DNA of 64,000 nucleotides from Flavobacteriales bacterium UBA7666. Lineage in GTDB: Bacteria; Bacteroidota; Bacteroidia; Flavobacteriales_D; Crocinitomicaceae. Location of the stretch: NCBI GenBank assembly GCA_002483265.1, contig DLHO01000026.1, positions 136,543 to 200,542 on the forward strand. The letters are read 5' to 3'. This document shows, piece by piece, positions 8,260 to 15,658 of the stretch (the first letter of the stretch is position 1; every line of letters begins with the position of its first letter). Under the pieces are notes generated by a model. The model saw nothing but the letters and a program-made list of their open reading frames with translations. It made no database searches and was not told the origin of the DNA. The position numbers and the translations under genes were made by a program.

Positions 8260-9684
8260 ATGGAACAAATTAGTGTTTTTGACATTTTCAAGATCGGAGT
8301 AGGTCCTTCTAGCTCACATACAATGGGGCCATGGAGAGCAGCACAACAATTCATCAATCTATACAAGGTTAAACCCGGAATCAAAGAAATTAAGCGGGTT
8401 CACGTGGATTTGTATGGTTCTTTGGCTAAAACCGGTAAAGGACACGGAACAGATATTGCTGTTCTTTTGGGATTGATGGGAGAAGATCCGGTAACCATTG
8501 CTGTGAATTCTATTGATCCGAAATTTGAGTGGATCCATCAGACAAAGACATTGGAGATTTGTGGAGAGCACGTCATAACCTTCGATCCGGAAACAGACTT
8601 GATTTTTCATTTTGATAAATCCTTACCGGGACATCCGAATGCGTTAACACTGACGGTATTTATGATGGATGGGACGGAAGAATCGCATACGTATTATTCA
8701 GTTGGTGGTGGTTTTGTTGTAAAGGAAGGTGAAGAAGAAAAAACTTCGTTGGATTCCGTTCAGCTGCCATTTCCTATTGAAACAGCTGCAGATCTGAAAA
8801 GATATTGTGAAGAACAAGGAGTGAGTATCTCAGAAATTGTATTGCGAAATGAATCTACCTGGAGATCTCAGGAAGAAACTGTTGCTGGATGTTTGGAAAT
8901 TTGGAACGTCATGCGTGATTGTGTATACAGAGGTGTAAATACAGAAGGAATACTTCCCGGAGGTTTAAACGTGAAGAGACGTGCCTATGAAATGAGCCGA
9001 CGTTTGTTGAATGGAATTGCATGTAAAGACTCTAAAGATTTCATCAAACAAATTCAGGCAACAAGTAATATTTTTCAGAATACCTTGAATTGGGTAAGTT
9101 GTTTTGCACTTTCGGTAAATGAAGAAAATGCTGCATTCGGAAGAGTGGTTACTGCACCTACAAATGGTGCTTCAGGAGTAATTCCTGCGGTTTTGATGTA
9201 TTATGTTTGTTTCGCAGGTGGAACAGATGAAAAAGACATTATCCGCTTCATGACTGTCGCTGCTGAAATCGGAAGTATTTTCAAAAAACGATCTACAATC
9301 TCTGCTGCAATGGGAGGGTGTCAGGCTGAAATCGGTGTTTCGTCCGCAATGGCTGCTGCTGCCTTAACGGAATGTTTAGGAGGAACTCCAAATCAAGCAA
9401 TGATGGCTGCTGAAATCGCTATGGAACATCATTTGGGATTAACTTGTGATCCAATCGGAGGGTTGGTACAGATTCCATGCATTGAACGAAATACGATGGG
9501 AGCGATTAAAGCTATTACAGCTTGTCAATTGGCTTTGCAAGGAGATCCGGCTACTGCCAAAGTTTCATTGGATGGGGTGATTAAAACCATGTGGGAAACC
9601 GCTTTGGATATGAATTCAAAATACAAAGAAACATCTGATGGCGGATTGGCAACCAATATTCCGGTGAATATTTCGGAGTGCTAG
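8260..9684 (+). CDS. sdaA: L-serine ammonia-lyase, single-chain, Fe-S dependent
   Basis: This 474-residue enzyme deaminates L-serine to pyruvate and ammonia. It has the single-chain layout: a beta domain with GPSSSHTMGP at residues 15-24, then the alpha domain. Cys354, Cys396 and Cys407 have exactly the 42- and 11-residue spacing of the E. coli cluster ligands (343, 385, 396), so an intact 4Fe-4S cluster is expected. The block EIGSIFKKRSTISAAMGGCQ and the C-terminal DGGLATNIPVNISEC are family marks; the free C-terminal Cys is the residue that caps the cluster in the Legionella enzyme. It is probably monocistronic. Confidence 0.95.
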   Translation: MEQISVFDIFKIGVGPSSSHTMGPWRAAQQFINLYKVKPGIKEIKRVHVDLYGSLAKTGKGHGTDIAVLLGLMGEDPVTIAVNSIDPKFEWIHQTKTLEICGEHVITFDPETDLIFHFDKSLPGHPNALTLTVFMMDGTEESHTYYSVGGGFVVKEGEEEKTSLDSVQLPFPIETAADLKRYCEEQGVSISEIVLRNESTWRSQEETVAGCLEIWNVMRDCVYRGVNTEGILPGGLNVKRRAYEMSRRLLNGIACKDSKDFIKQIQATSNIFQNTLNWVSCFALSVNEENAAFGRVVTAPTNGASGVIPAVLMYYVCFAGGTDEKDIIRFMTVAAEIGSIFKKRSTISAAMGGCQAEIGVSSAMAAAALTECLGGTPNQAMMAAEIAMEHHLGLTCDPIGGLVQIPCIERNTMGAIKAITACQLALQGDPATAKVSLDGVIKTMWETALDMNSKYKETSDGGLATNIPVNISEC

Positions 9685-9926
9685 AAATACTTTTACAAAA
9701 GGATCGAGCCACTCAAAAGGACGGATATACATCCCGCATTGGCGCGACAAGTTGTGTCTATTGGTACTGTGCCCCACTATATTTTATAGATTTCTGGTTA
9801 GTTAGGCTCTAAGTAGTCTGCAAAATGTTTTTTCAAAAAATCTGCGTACCTCCGTGTCCCTGCCTCGGAAACAAGATTATACGATCTCCATCTAATCCTT
9901 TTTTTTAATTTTTCTTTCAAGGAAAT
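9685..9926. other. Non-coding gap
   Basis: I see no gene and no strong hairpin between the serine dehydratase stop and the metX-operon promoter. The stretch near 9843-9870 (TGCGTACCTCCGTGTCCCTG) resembles fragments of dispersed intergenic repeats but cannot be assigned. Confidence 0.4.
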
Positions 9927-9958
9927 TTGCTTTTATCAATTTCTTTTAAGAATCTTTG
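9927..9958 (+). promoter_or_regulatory. Probable promoter of the metX operon
   Basis: TTG at 9927-9929 is followed after 21 nt by AATCTTTG (9951-9958), one mismatch to TAnnTTTG. Transcription would start near 9962, about 27 nt upstream of the riboswitch. Confidence 0.5.
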
Positions 9959-9988
9959 TCCCGTAATTCTAAGCGAGAATACAAGTAG

Positions 9989-10123
9989 TTTATACAGAAG
10001 AGGCGAGAGACGGACTTTTTGACCCTCTGGCAACCAACTTTAAGTGCTGACGATTCCTGTCAGTATTGGAAAACCGGTGCCAACTTCCGAATCTGACACA
10101 TAGTGTCGTCAGATGAATATAAA
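9989..10123 (+). ncRNA. SAM-I (S-box) riboswitch
   Basis: All four helices can be drawn by eye. P1 pairs TTTATA (9989-9994) with TATAAA (10118-10123). P2 includes GAGGCGAGAGACGGAC and GACCCTC followed by the signature GGCAACC (10029-10035). P3 has an outer CCAA/TTGG and an inner CTGAC/GTCAG stem. Then comes GGTGCCAACTTCC (the S-box GGTGCtAAtTCC core). P4 pairs ATCTGAC (10091-10097) with GTCAGAT (10108-10114). It sits 152 nt upstream of metX, the expected regulon for S-adenosylmethionine repression. No classical terminator with a U tract follows directly, so control may be at translation of the leader or through the hairpin at 10167-10184. Confidence 0.9.
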
Positions 10124-10133
10124 AATTGTGTTT

Positions 10134-10235
10134 ATGAAAAGTGCAAAATTTTCCATTCAAAACGTAAAGCCTAATCAAAGGCTTAATGCTTCTATTTCTT
10201 ATTCTTTTGACCAAATGTGTTGTTGTTGCTGCTAA
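10134..10235 (+). CDS. Putative poly-cysteine leader peptide of the metX operon
   Basis: A 33-codon frame starts with ATG 10 nt after the riboswitch and ends with Met followed by five consecutive Cys codons (TGT TGT TGT TGC TGC, 10218-10232) and TAA. The stop is 39 nt before metX. The body is KSAKFSIQNVKPNQRLNAS followed by ISYSFDQ. A 6-bp hairpin (AAGCCT 10167-10172 / AGGCTT 10179-10184) lies inside the frame. Poly-Cys upstream frames act as cysteine-responsive attenuators in mycobacteria; a similar role here, sensing charged tRNA-Cys (and tRNA-Met), is inference. The frame is short enough to arise by chance, but five Cys at the end in this position is unlikely to be accidental. Confidence 0.65.
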   Translation: MKSAKFSIQNVKPNQRLNASISYSFDQMCCCCC

Positions 10236-10274
10236 TCCTTTCAGTTCAATAATTAATCATTTACAATACATTTC

Positions 10275-11321
10275 ATGTCAACAATTTATTCTGAGGCTGC
10301 GCTTTTGCAGCCCACGCAACAATTTTATTCCTCCCAATCGGAATTCCAACTGGAATCCGGTAGAAAATTATCCAATCTTTCCCTGGTTTATCAAACTTGG
10401 GGTCGGTTGAATGAAGATAAATCCAACGTAATATGGGTTTGTCATGCGCTTACGGGAAATCACCGGGTGCAGGAATGGTGGGGAGATTTATTCGGAGAAG
10501 GAAAATGTTTCGACCCGAATGATTATTTTATCATAGCTGTAAATGTTCCGGGGAGTGCGTACGGATCGACCGGGCCATTGAGCCAAGACTTAATCTCTGA
10601 AGAGCAATTCGATTCGTTTCCGGTGCTGACAATCAGAGACATGGTTGCTGGATTGGAATTGGTTCGTAAAGAATTAGCCATCGAACGAATCCACGCTTTG
10701 ATCGGTGCATCTTTAGGCGGACAGCAGGTTCTTGAATGGTCTTTGTTGATCCCTGAAAAGATTGATTACATCATTCCGATTGCTACGAATTTGAAACATT
10801 CACCATTCGGAATTGCATTCAATGAGGCACAACGCATGGCAATTCAGGCAGATCCAACATTTTACAGTAAACAGGAAAACGGGGGGGAAGCAGGTTTGAA
10901 AGCAGCCCGGGCAATTGGAATGTTGAGCTATAGAACGTATGAAGGGTATCAAATCACTCAAAGTGAAGAAGATAATTCCGGGTTTGATGATTTCAAAGCA
11001 AGCTCCTATCAAAAGTACCAGGGAGAAAAATTAGCGAGCCGTTTCAATGCATTCAGTTATTGGATTTTATCAAAAGCAATGGATTCGCACAATGTTTTCA
11101 GAAATAGAGATGCGACGATTTTAAATCAATGCAAAATCCCGGCTTTGGTTATTGGAATTGATTCCGATCTCTTATTTCCAATTAAAGAACAGGAAGAAAT
11201 AGCAAACCAATTACCCAATGCAACACTGGTTCGTCTGCAATCCGATTTCGGACACGATGGATTTTTAGTCGAAATAGAAATACTAACAAACCACATTAAA
11301 CAATTTTTAAAGATTAACTAA
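10275..11321 (+). CDS. metX: Homoserine O-acetyltransferase
   Basis: This 348-residue alpha/beta hydrolase acetylates homoserine with acetyl-CoA, the first committed step of methionine synthesis. The nucleophile elbow GASLGGQ places Ser146, with Asp298 (SDLLFP) and His327 (FGHDGF) completing the triad. The MetX blocks YQTWGRLN, CHALTGNHR and NVPGSAYGSTGP are present. It is the first enzyme gene of the operon after the riboswitch and the leader peptide. One nucleotide separates it from homoserine dehydrogenase. MetX by motif pattern can be an acetyl- or succinyltransferase; the downstream sulfhydrylase-type gene accepts either. Confidence 0.93.
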   Translation: MSTIYSEAALLQPTQQFYSSQSEFQLESGRKLSNLSLVYQTWGRLNEDKSNVIWVCHALTGNHRVQEWWGDLFGEGKCFDPNDYFIIAVNVPGSAYGSTGPLSQDLISEEQFDSFPVLTIRDMVAGLELVRKELAIERIHALIGASLGGQQVLEWSLLIPEKIDYIIPIATNLKHSPFGIAFNEAQRMAIQADPTFYSKQENGGEAGLKAARAIGMLSYRTYEGYQITQSEEDNSGFDDFKASSYQKYQGEKLASRFNAFSYWILSKAMDSHNVFRNRDATILNQCKIPALVIGIDSDLLFPIKEQEEIANQLPNATLVRLQSDFGHDGFLVEIEILTNHIKQFLKIN

Positions 11322-11322
11322 G

Positions 11323-12570
11323 ATGAAAAAACAACTCACAATAGGATTATTCGGTTTCGGCTGTGTTGGAACAGGATTATACGAAGTATTGAATAAAACA
11401 ACACTTCTTCAGGCTTCAATTAAGCACATTGTCATTAAAGATTTGAGCAAAAAGCGAATTATTGATTCAAACTACTTCAGTACAGATGCGGATCGTATCC
11501 TGAATGATAAAGAAATCAATGTAGTAGTGGAATTAATCAATGATTACGAAGCCGCTTATGAAATTGTAACCAGAGCATTGAGATCCGGAAAACATGTCGT
11601 TTCGGCAAATAAAAAACTGATCGCTTATTATTTGGATGAGTTGGTTTCACTGGCGAAAGAAAACAACGTTTCATTCCTGTATGAAGCTTCCGTTGGTGGT
11701 TCTATTCCAATCATTCGCAACTTGGAAGAATATTACAACAACGATTCGCTTTCCAATATTCACGGAATTGTAAACGGAACTACGAATTACATTTTAACCA
11801 AGACAGGTGAAGGTGAATCCTTTGATGAAGCGCTCAAGAATGCACAGGATCTTGGGTTTGCTGAATTAGATCCAACATCCGATGTGGATGGTTTTGATGC
11901 GAAATACAAACTGGTTTTATTGTTGAAACACGCTTTTGGTTTCACGGCGAAACAAGATGCAGTTTGGAATTACGGAATCCGTCAGTTGAAAGATTGGGAT
12001 GCAATTTATGCCCGGGAAAAAGGATTAAAGATCAAATTATTAGCTTTCGGAACACGAATCAACAATCAGGTGATTGGATTTGTTGCACCGCATTTAATTC
12101 CGAATAATCACTTTGCATTCAATGTAGAAAATGAATTCAACGCAGTAGTTGTGGAAGCTTTGTTTTCCGATAAACAATTATTCCTTGGAAAAGGAGCAGG
12201 AAGTCACCCTACAGCAAGCGCCGTGCTTTCCGATATCTCGGCATTACAGTTTGATTATGCGTATGAATACAAAAAATCAAAGACGGAAGAAACCCTCACT
12301 TTCGAAAATGACTATTCCGTCAAAGTATATGTGAGTGCTACCACACAGGAAAAACTGGATCAGATCAAATTTGTTGAAACGCTTGAAACCTACTCTGGGC
12401 AGTCGCACAGTTACAAAATAGGAATTATTTCTTTCGAAGAAATTCAAAAGCAGAACTGGAATGACGCATCTGATTATTTTCTGGCAATCATTCCTGATAG
12501 TGTTGGATTGAACAATAAATCCATATTTTCAGCTTCAGAATCCACACAATTAATCGAAGAATTGTCATGA
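11323..12570 (+). CDS. hom: Homoserine dehydrogenase
   Basis: This 415-residue NAD(P)-dependent enzyme reduces aspartate semialdehyde to homoserine, the substrate of the preceding MetX. The N-terminal nucleotide-binding motif is GFGCVGTG (about residues 11-18). The dehydrogenase core has SANKKLI, YEASVGGSIPIIRNLEEY and GIVNGTTNYILT, and the catalytic region has LDPTSDVDGFDAKYKL. It lacks an aspartokinase part, so it is monofunctional, with a short C-terminal region instead of a clear full ACT domain. Its stop overlaps the next start by ATGA, consistent with coupled translation in the methionine operon. Confidence 0.92.
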   Translation: MKKQLTIGLFGFGCVGTGLYEVLNKTTLLQASIKHIVIKDLSKKRIIDSNYFSTDADRILNDKEINVVVELINDYEAAYEIVTRALRSGKHVVSANKKLIAYYLDELVSLAKENNVSFLYEASVGGSIPIIRNLEEYYNNDSLSNIHGIVNGTTNYILTKTGEGESFDEALKNAQDLGFAELDPTSDVDGFDAKYKLVLLLKHAFGFTAKQDAVWNYGIRQLKDWDAIYAREKGLKIKLLAFGTRINNQVIGFVAPHLIPNNHFAFNVENEFNAVVVEALFSDKQLFLGKGAGSHPTASAVLSDISALQFDYAYEYKKSKTEETLTFENDYSVKVYVSATTQEKLDQIKFVETLETYSGQSHSYKIGIISFEEIQKQNWNDASDYFLAIIPDSVGLNNKSIFSASESTQLIEELS

Positions 12571-12980
12571 AATTAGATTTAAAGCTGGTAGAATCGCCGT
12601 TCGTTCTTGAAGTGACAAATGAATCTGGAATTTCTATAAAAATGGATGCAACAGAGAAGATCGGAGGTCAAAACAAAGGAATGCGGCCAATGGAAGTTTT
12701 AGCAAGTTCTTTAGCGGGCTGTATGTCGATAGATATTTTATTGATCTTGCAAAAACAACGTCAGGAAGTTACGTACTATGAAGTAACCATTGACGCAAAT
12801 CGCAAAGATGCAGTTCCTGCAGTTTTTGAAACCATTCATTTGCTGTTTTCATTCAACAAGGAAGTGGATTTGGAAAAAGCGATTGCCGCTGTGAAATTGA
12901 GCCATGAAAAATATTGTTCCGTTTCCGCTTCACTTAATCCGCAAATAAACATTCAAACAGAAGTTAGACATCAATCATGA
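12567..12980 (+). CDS. OsmC family protein within methionine operon
   Basis: This 137-residue protein belongs to the OsmC/Ohr-like family of thiol-dependent peroxidases. Both conserved Cys positions are present (SSLAGCMSIDIL near residue 50 and EKYCSVSASL near residue 112). It overlaps hom and the sulfhydrylase gene by 4 nt on each side (ATGA), so it is an integral member of the operon. Its role in sulfur amino acid synthesis is not established; protection of thiol metabolites or handling of a persulfide or hydroperoxide is plausible but inferred only from context. Confidence 0.88.
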   Translation: MKLDLKLVESPFVLEVTNESGISIKMDATEKIGGQNKGMRPMEVLASSLAGCMSIDILLILQKQRQEVTYYEVTIDANRKDAVPAVFETIHLLFSFNKEVDLEKAIAAVKLSHEKYCSVSASLNPQINIQTEVRHQS

Positions 12981-14143
12981 ATAATTACAGAAACGAAACA
13001 TTAGCCATTCGCATTCAAAATGAGCGCTCGCAAGAAGCAGAACACAGCGTTCCTCTTTATTTGACATCCAGTTATGTGTTTGATGACGCAGAGCAGATGC
13101 GTGCAGCTTTTTCAGATGAAATCGAAGCAAATATTTACTCCCGTTACTCTAATCCGAATGTAGACGAATTACTGGAGAAAGTAGCGCGTTTGGAATCCGG
13201 AGAAGCGGCTTGGGCAACAGCAACGGGAATGGCTGCAGTTTTCACCACTTTTGCTGCATTGCTTCAGAGTGGAGATCACATTGTTTCTTCCAAATCCGTT
13301 TTTGGTTCAACACATCAATTGTTCGTGAATATTCTGCCAAAATGGGGAATTACTACAACATATGTAGATGCAATTGATTACGATGGTTACGAGCAGGCAA
13401 TTAAGCCTGAAACCAAGATTGTATACATTGAAACACCTTCCAATCCTGGATTGGATATTATTGATATCAAAAAATTGGCTGTCATTTGTAAGGCGAAAAA
13501 CGTACTGTTAGTTGTGGACAATTGTTTCGCAACTCCTGTTTTGCAGCAACCATTGAAATTGGGAGCAGATATTATCATCCATTCCGCAACAAAATATATG
13601 GATGGGCAAGGAAGAGTATTGGGTGGATTGATTGTTTCTACGAAAGAGATTATTGCTAAAATTCAGGGATTTGCACGTCACAGCGGTCCTGCTTTGTCTC
13701 CGTTCAACGCATGGATTCTTTCTAAATCACTGGAAACTTTGCATTTGAGAATGGAAAAACACTGTTCTCAAGCTTTTGAAATTGCCAAACGATTGGAGGG
13801 TAATAAGCAGGTTTCCTGGGTAAAATATCCCTTTTTAGATTCTCATCCGCAACAGCATATTGCGCAAGATCAGATGAAATATGGGGGTGGAATTGTCACT
13901 TTTCAGATCAAAGGAGGTTTGGAAGCAGGACGGAAGTTTCTGGATCAATTGAACTTGTTTTCACTGACTCCAAATCTGGGTGATAGTAGAAGTATCGCAA
14001 CACATCCTGCTTCAACAACCCATAGTAAATTGAAACCGGAAGAACGCGAAGCAGTTGGGATTTCAGACGGATTGGTGCGTTTAAGTATCGGCTTAGAACA
14101 TTTGGAAGACATTTGGGAAGATATTGAGCAAGCACTTCAATAA
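12977..14143 (+). CDS. metZ: O-acetyl/succinylhomoserine sulfhydrylase (Cys/Met metabolism PLP enzyme)
   Basis: This 388-residue PLP enzyme of the gamma family would combine O-acylhomoserine with sulfide to give homocysteine. The PLP lysine is Lys206 in SATKYMDGQGRVLGG; other marks are YSRYSNPN, ATATGMAAVF, ETPSNPG and VVDNCFATP. Substrate specificity within the family (sulfhydrylase, cystathionine gamma-synthase or lyase) cannot be settled by eye; the pairing with metX and the VLGG motif favour the sulfhydrylase. It is the last gene of the operon. No clear intrinsic terminator follows. Confidence 0.85.
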   Translation: MNNYRNETLAIRIQNERSQEAEHSVPLYLTSSYVFDDAEQMRAAFSDEIEANIYSRYSNPNVDELLEKVARLESGEAAWATATGMAAVFTTFAALLQSGDHIVSSKSVFGSTHQLFVNILPKWGITTTYVDAIDYDGYEQAIKPETKIVYIETPSNPGLDIIDIKKLAVICKAKNVLLVVDNCFATPVLQQPLKLGADIIIHSATKYMDGQGRVLGGLIVSTKEIIAKIQGFARHSGPALSPFNAWILSKSLETLHLRMEKHCSQAFEIAKRLEGNKQVSWVKYPFLDSHPQQHIAQDQMKYGGGIVTFQIKGGLEAGRKFLDQLNLFSLTPNLGDSRSIATHPASTTHSKLKPEEREAVGISDGLVRLSIGLEHLEDIWEDIEQALQ

Positions 14144-14197
14144 TAATTCCGAATTAAAGGGATCCGCTGAGTTCGTAATTAAATGATGGATTTCAGC

Positions 14198-14205
14198 TAG
14201 ATTTG
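14198..14205 (+). promoter_or_regulatory. -7 box 4 nt upstream of ATG 14210 (leaderless type)
   Basis: TAGATTTG is followed by TGTC and then ATG. A weak -33 (TTC at 14172) lies 23 nt upstream. The predicted start of transcription is at or next to the A of the ATG. Confidence 0.5.
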
Positions 14206-14209
14206 TGTC

Positions 14210-14674
14210 ATGAAGATTGAAATCATCAATTATTCGGAAGAGTTGAAGGAACACGTGAAGGTTCTCAACTATGAATGGCTGGAAGAGTATTTTTATGTAG
14301 AAGAAGGAGATAAAACCGCACTTTCTGATCCTCGGAAACACATCATTGACAAAGGTGGTTTTATTTTTTTTGCAAAACGGGATGAGGAAATCGTTGGAAC
14401 GGCATCGCTCCTCAAAAAGACTGATGAGGTGTTTGAACTGGGCAAGATGGCCGTTGCTAAAAGCGCTAGGGGATTGGGAATTGGAAAAGTACTGATGGAT
14501 CATTGCATTGAATTCGCCAAAGAAAAGCAGATCCGGAAATTAATTCTCTATTCAAATACGATCCTGAAGCCCGCAATTCACTTGTATCGGAAATACGGAT
14601 TTGTAGAAATCGAAATGGAACAAGGGGTTTATGCTCGCGGGAATATTAAGATGGAGAAACTAATTTCGAATTAA
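14210..14674 (+). CDS. GNAT family N-acetyltransferase
   Basis: This 154-residue acetyltransferase has the single GNAT domain: an acetyl-CoA loop at SARGLGIGKVLMDHC (about residues 85-99), preceded by FELGKMAV, and the C-terminal LKPAIHLYRKYGFVEI. The substrate is unknown; the arrangement resembles small-molecule or MarR-associated GNATs. It appears to have its own promoter with almost no leader. Confidence 0.85.
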   Translation: MKIEIINYSEELKEHVKVLNYEWLEEYFYVEEGDKTALSDPRKHIIDKGGFIFFAKRDEEIVGTASLLKKTDEVFELGKMAVAKSARGLGIGKVLMDHCIEFAKEKQIRKLILYSNTILKPAIHLYRKYGFVEIEMEQGVYARGNIKMEKLISN

Positions 14675-14714
14675 GTGAGGTCTTAGTTTGGAATGTTAAG
14701 AATTCATACAAAAC

Positions 14715-14772
14715 ACGGAGTATCTACGGGTGATAGTCGGGTAATCAACGGAGTATCCATGGGTAGTATTCG
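14715..14772 (+). promoter_or_regulatory. Direct-repeat operator upstream of AraC gene
   Basis: Two 25-nt direct repeats start at 14715 and 14748 (both begin ACGGAGTATC; 20 of 25 positions agree). Their period is 33 nt, about three helical turns. They end 11 nt before the -7 box of the AraC-type gene. This is the usual form of an AraC-family binding site and suggests autoregulation. Confidence 0.55.
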
Positions 14773-14782
14773 TACAAAATTG

Positions 14783-14790
14783 TATTTTTG
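14783..14790 (+). promoter_or_regulatory. -7 box 4 nt upstream of ATG 14795 (leaderless type)
   Basis: TATTTTTG is followed by ATTC and then ATG. No -33 TTG is seen, as expected if an activator bound to the adjacent repeats is needed. Confidence 0.5.
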
Positions 14791-14794
14791 ATTC

Positions 14795-15586
14795 ATGGAG
14801 CGATTTGTTACTGTCAAGCCAAAAAGCAAACTGATCTCAAAATACATTTCCTACTATTATTTCCATGACTCTGAAGATGAGGGTTTTCAGTGTGTTTTCT
14901 CGTTTTACCCGCATTTTAAGCACGGATTTACAGTTTATCAGGAAGGAGAAATGCTCCGGACTTTGTATACAATGAACTACGATCGTCAGATTGCGGTTGA
15001 ATTAAAAGGCATTGTTCACAAAATAGGAGTGGCATTTAATCCACTTGGAATCAATCAGTTTATTTCGAAACCAATTTCGGAGTTATATGATCCGCAAACG
15101 TTTCATTTTTCCCATTGGAATCCGGAGATTTTTTCAGAATTGAACGAAGTATTTCAAACAAACGATACAGATCAAAAAAGAGATTTGCTGGACAGCTTAT
15201 TTGAGAAACGTTTTAGACCCAATCCGGATCTGGAAATTGTTCAACAAGCAGTAACTCATGTTTTCAATGCATTTGGAACAATTCAGGTAGATGATTTGGC
15301 TAGGCAGATTGGAGTTAATAGAAAAACACTGCTTCGACATTTCAAGAAACATTTGGGGTGTTCCATTGAAGAGTACAAGAAAGTAGTGAAGTTCCGCACA
15401 AGTATTCAGGCTGCCAACAATATAGGGTTAAAGAACCTGACAGAGATTTCACTATACAGTTTGTATTATGATCAATCTGATTTTACAAATCGATTCAAAG
15501 AATTGACAGGACAAACTCCGGGTACTTTTTTTTCATCCATTCAAAAAATGGGAGACGAGGATATTTTTTGGAAATTTGATCAGTGA
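14795..15586 (+). CDS. AraC family transcriptional regulator
   Basis: This 263-residue regulator has an N-terminal sensor of the DUF6597 type (to about residue 140; KPKSKLISKYISYYYFHDS) and a C-terminal AraC double helix-turn-helix at about 160-255 (VDDLARQIGVNRKTLLRHFKKH and the second helix ending YYDQSDFTNRFKELTGQTPG). The ligand is unknown. Direct repeats upstream suggest autoregulation. Neighbouring genes do not reveal a regulon; the DUF6624/esterase pair downstream has its own -7 box. Confidence 0.88.
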   Translation: MERFVTVKPKSKLISKYISYYYFHDSEDEGFQCVFSFYPHFKHGFTVYQEGEMLRTLYTMNYDRQIAVELKGIVHKIGVAFNPLGINQFISKPISELYDPQTFHFSHWNPEIFSELNEVFQTNDTDQKRDLLDSLFEKRFRPNPDLEIVQQAVTHVFNAFGTIQVDDLARQIGVNRKTLLRHFKKHLGCSIEEYKKVVKFRTSIQAANNIGLKNLTEISLYSLYYDQSDFTNRFKELTGQTPGTFFSSIQKMGDEDIFWKFDQ

Positions 15587-15622
15587 GTCCCAATTCTACA
15601 AGTATTTCGTTTTGAAGAGGCT

Positions 15623-15630
15623 TAATTTTG
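15623..15630 (+). promoter_or_regulatory. -7 box for DUF6624/esterase operon
   Basis: TAATTTTG matches TAnnTTTG and ends 28 nt before the ATG at 15659. The -33 element is not evident. Confidence 0.4.
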
Positions 15631-15658
15631 TGTCGTAACAAAGCCCAATAAATATCAA

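Noticed and set aside
10186..10410. 74-codon frame across the metX start
   Set aside because: It is out of frame with metX and with the leader peptide, and its sequence has no family pattern.
14093..14503. 136-codon antisense frame between metZ and the acetyltransferase
   Set aside because: It overlaps two real genes in shadow frame and lacks recognisable sequence.
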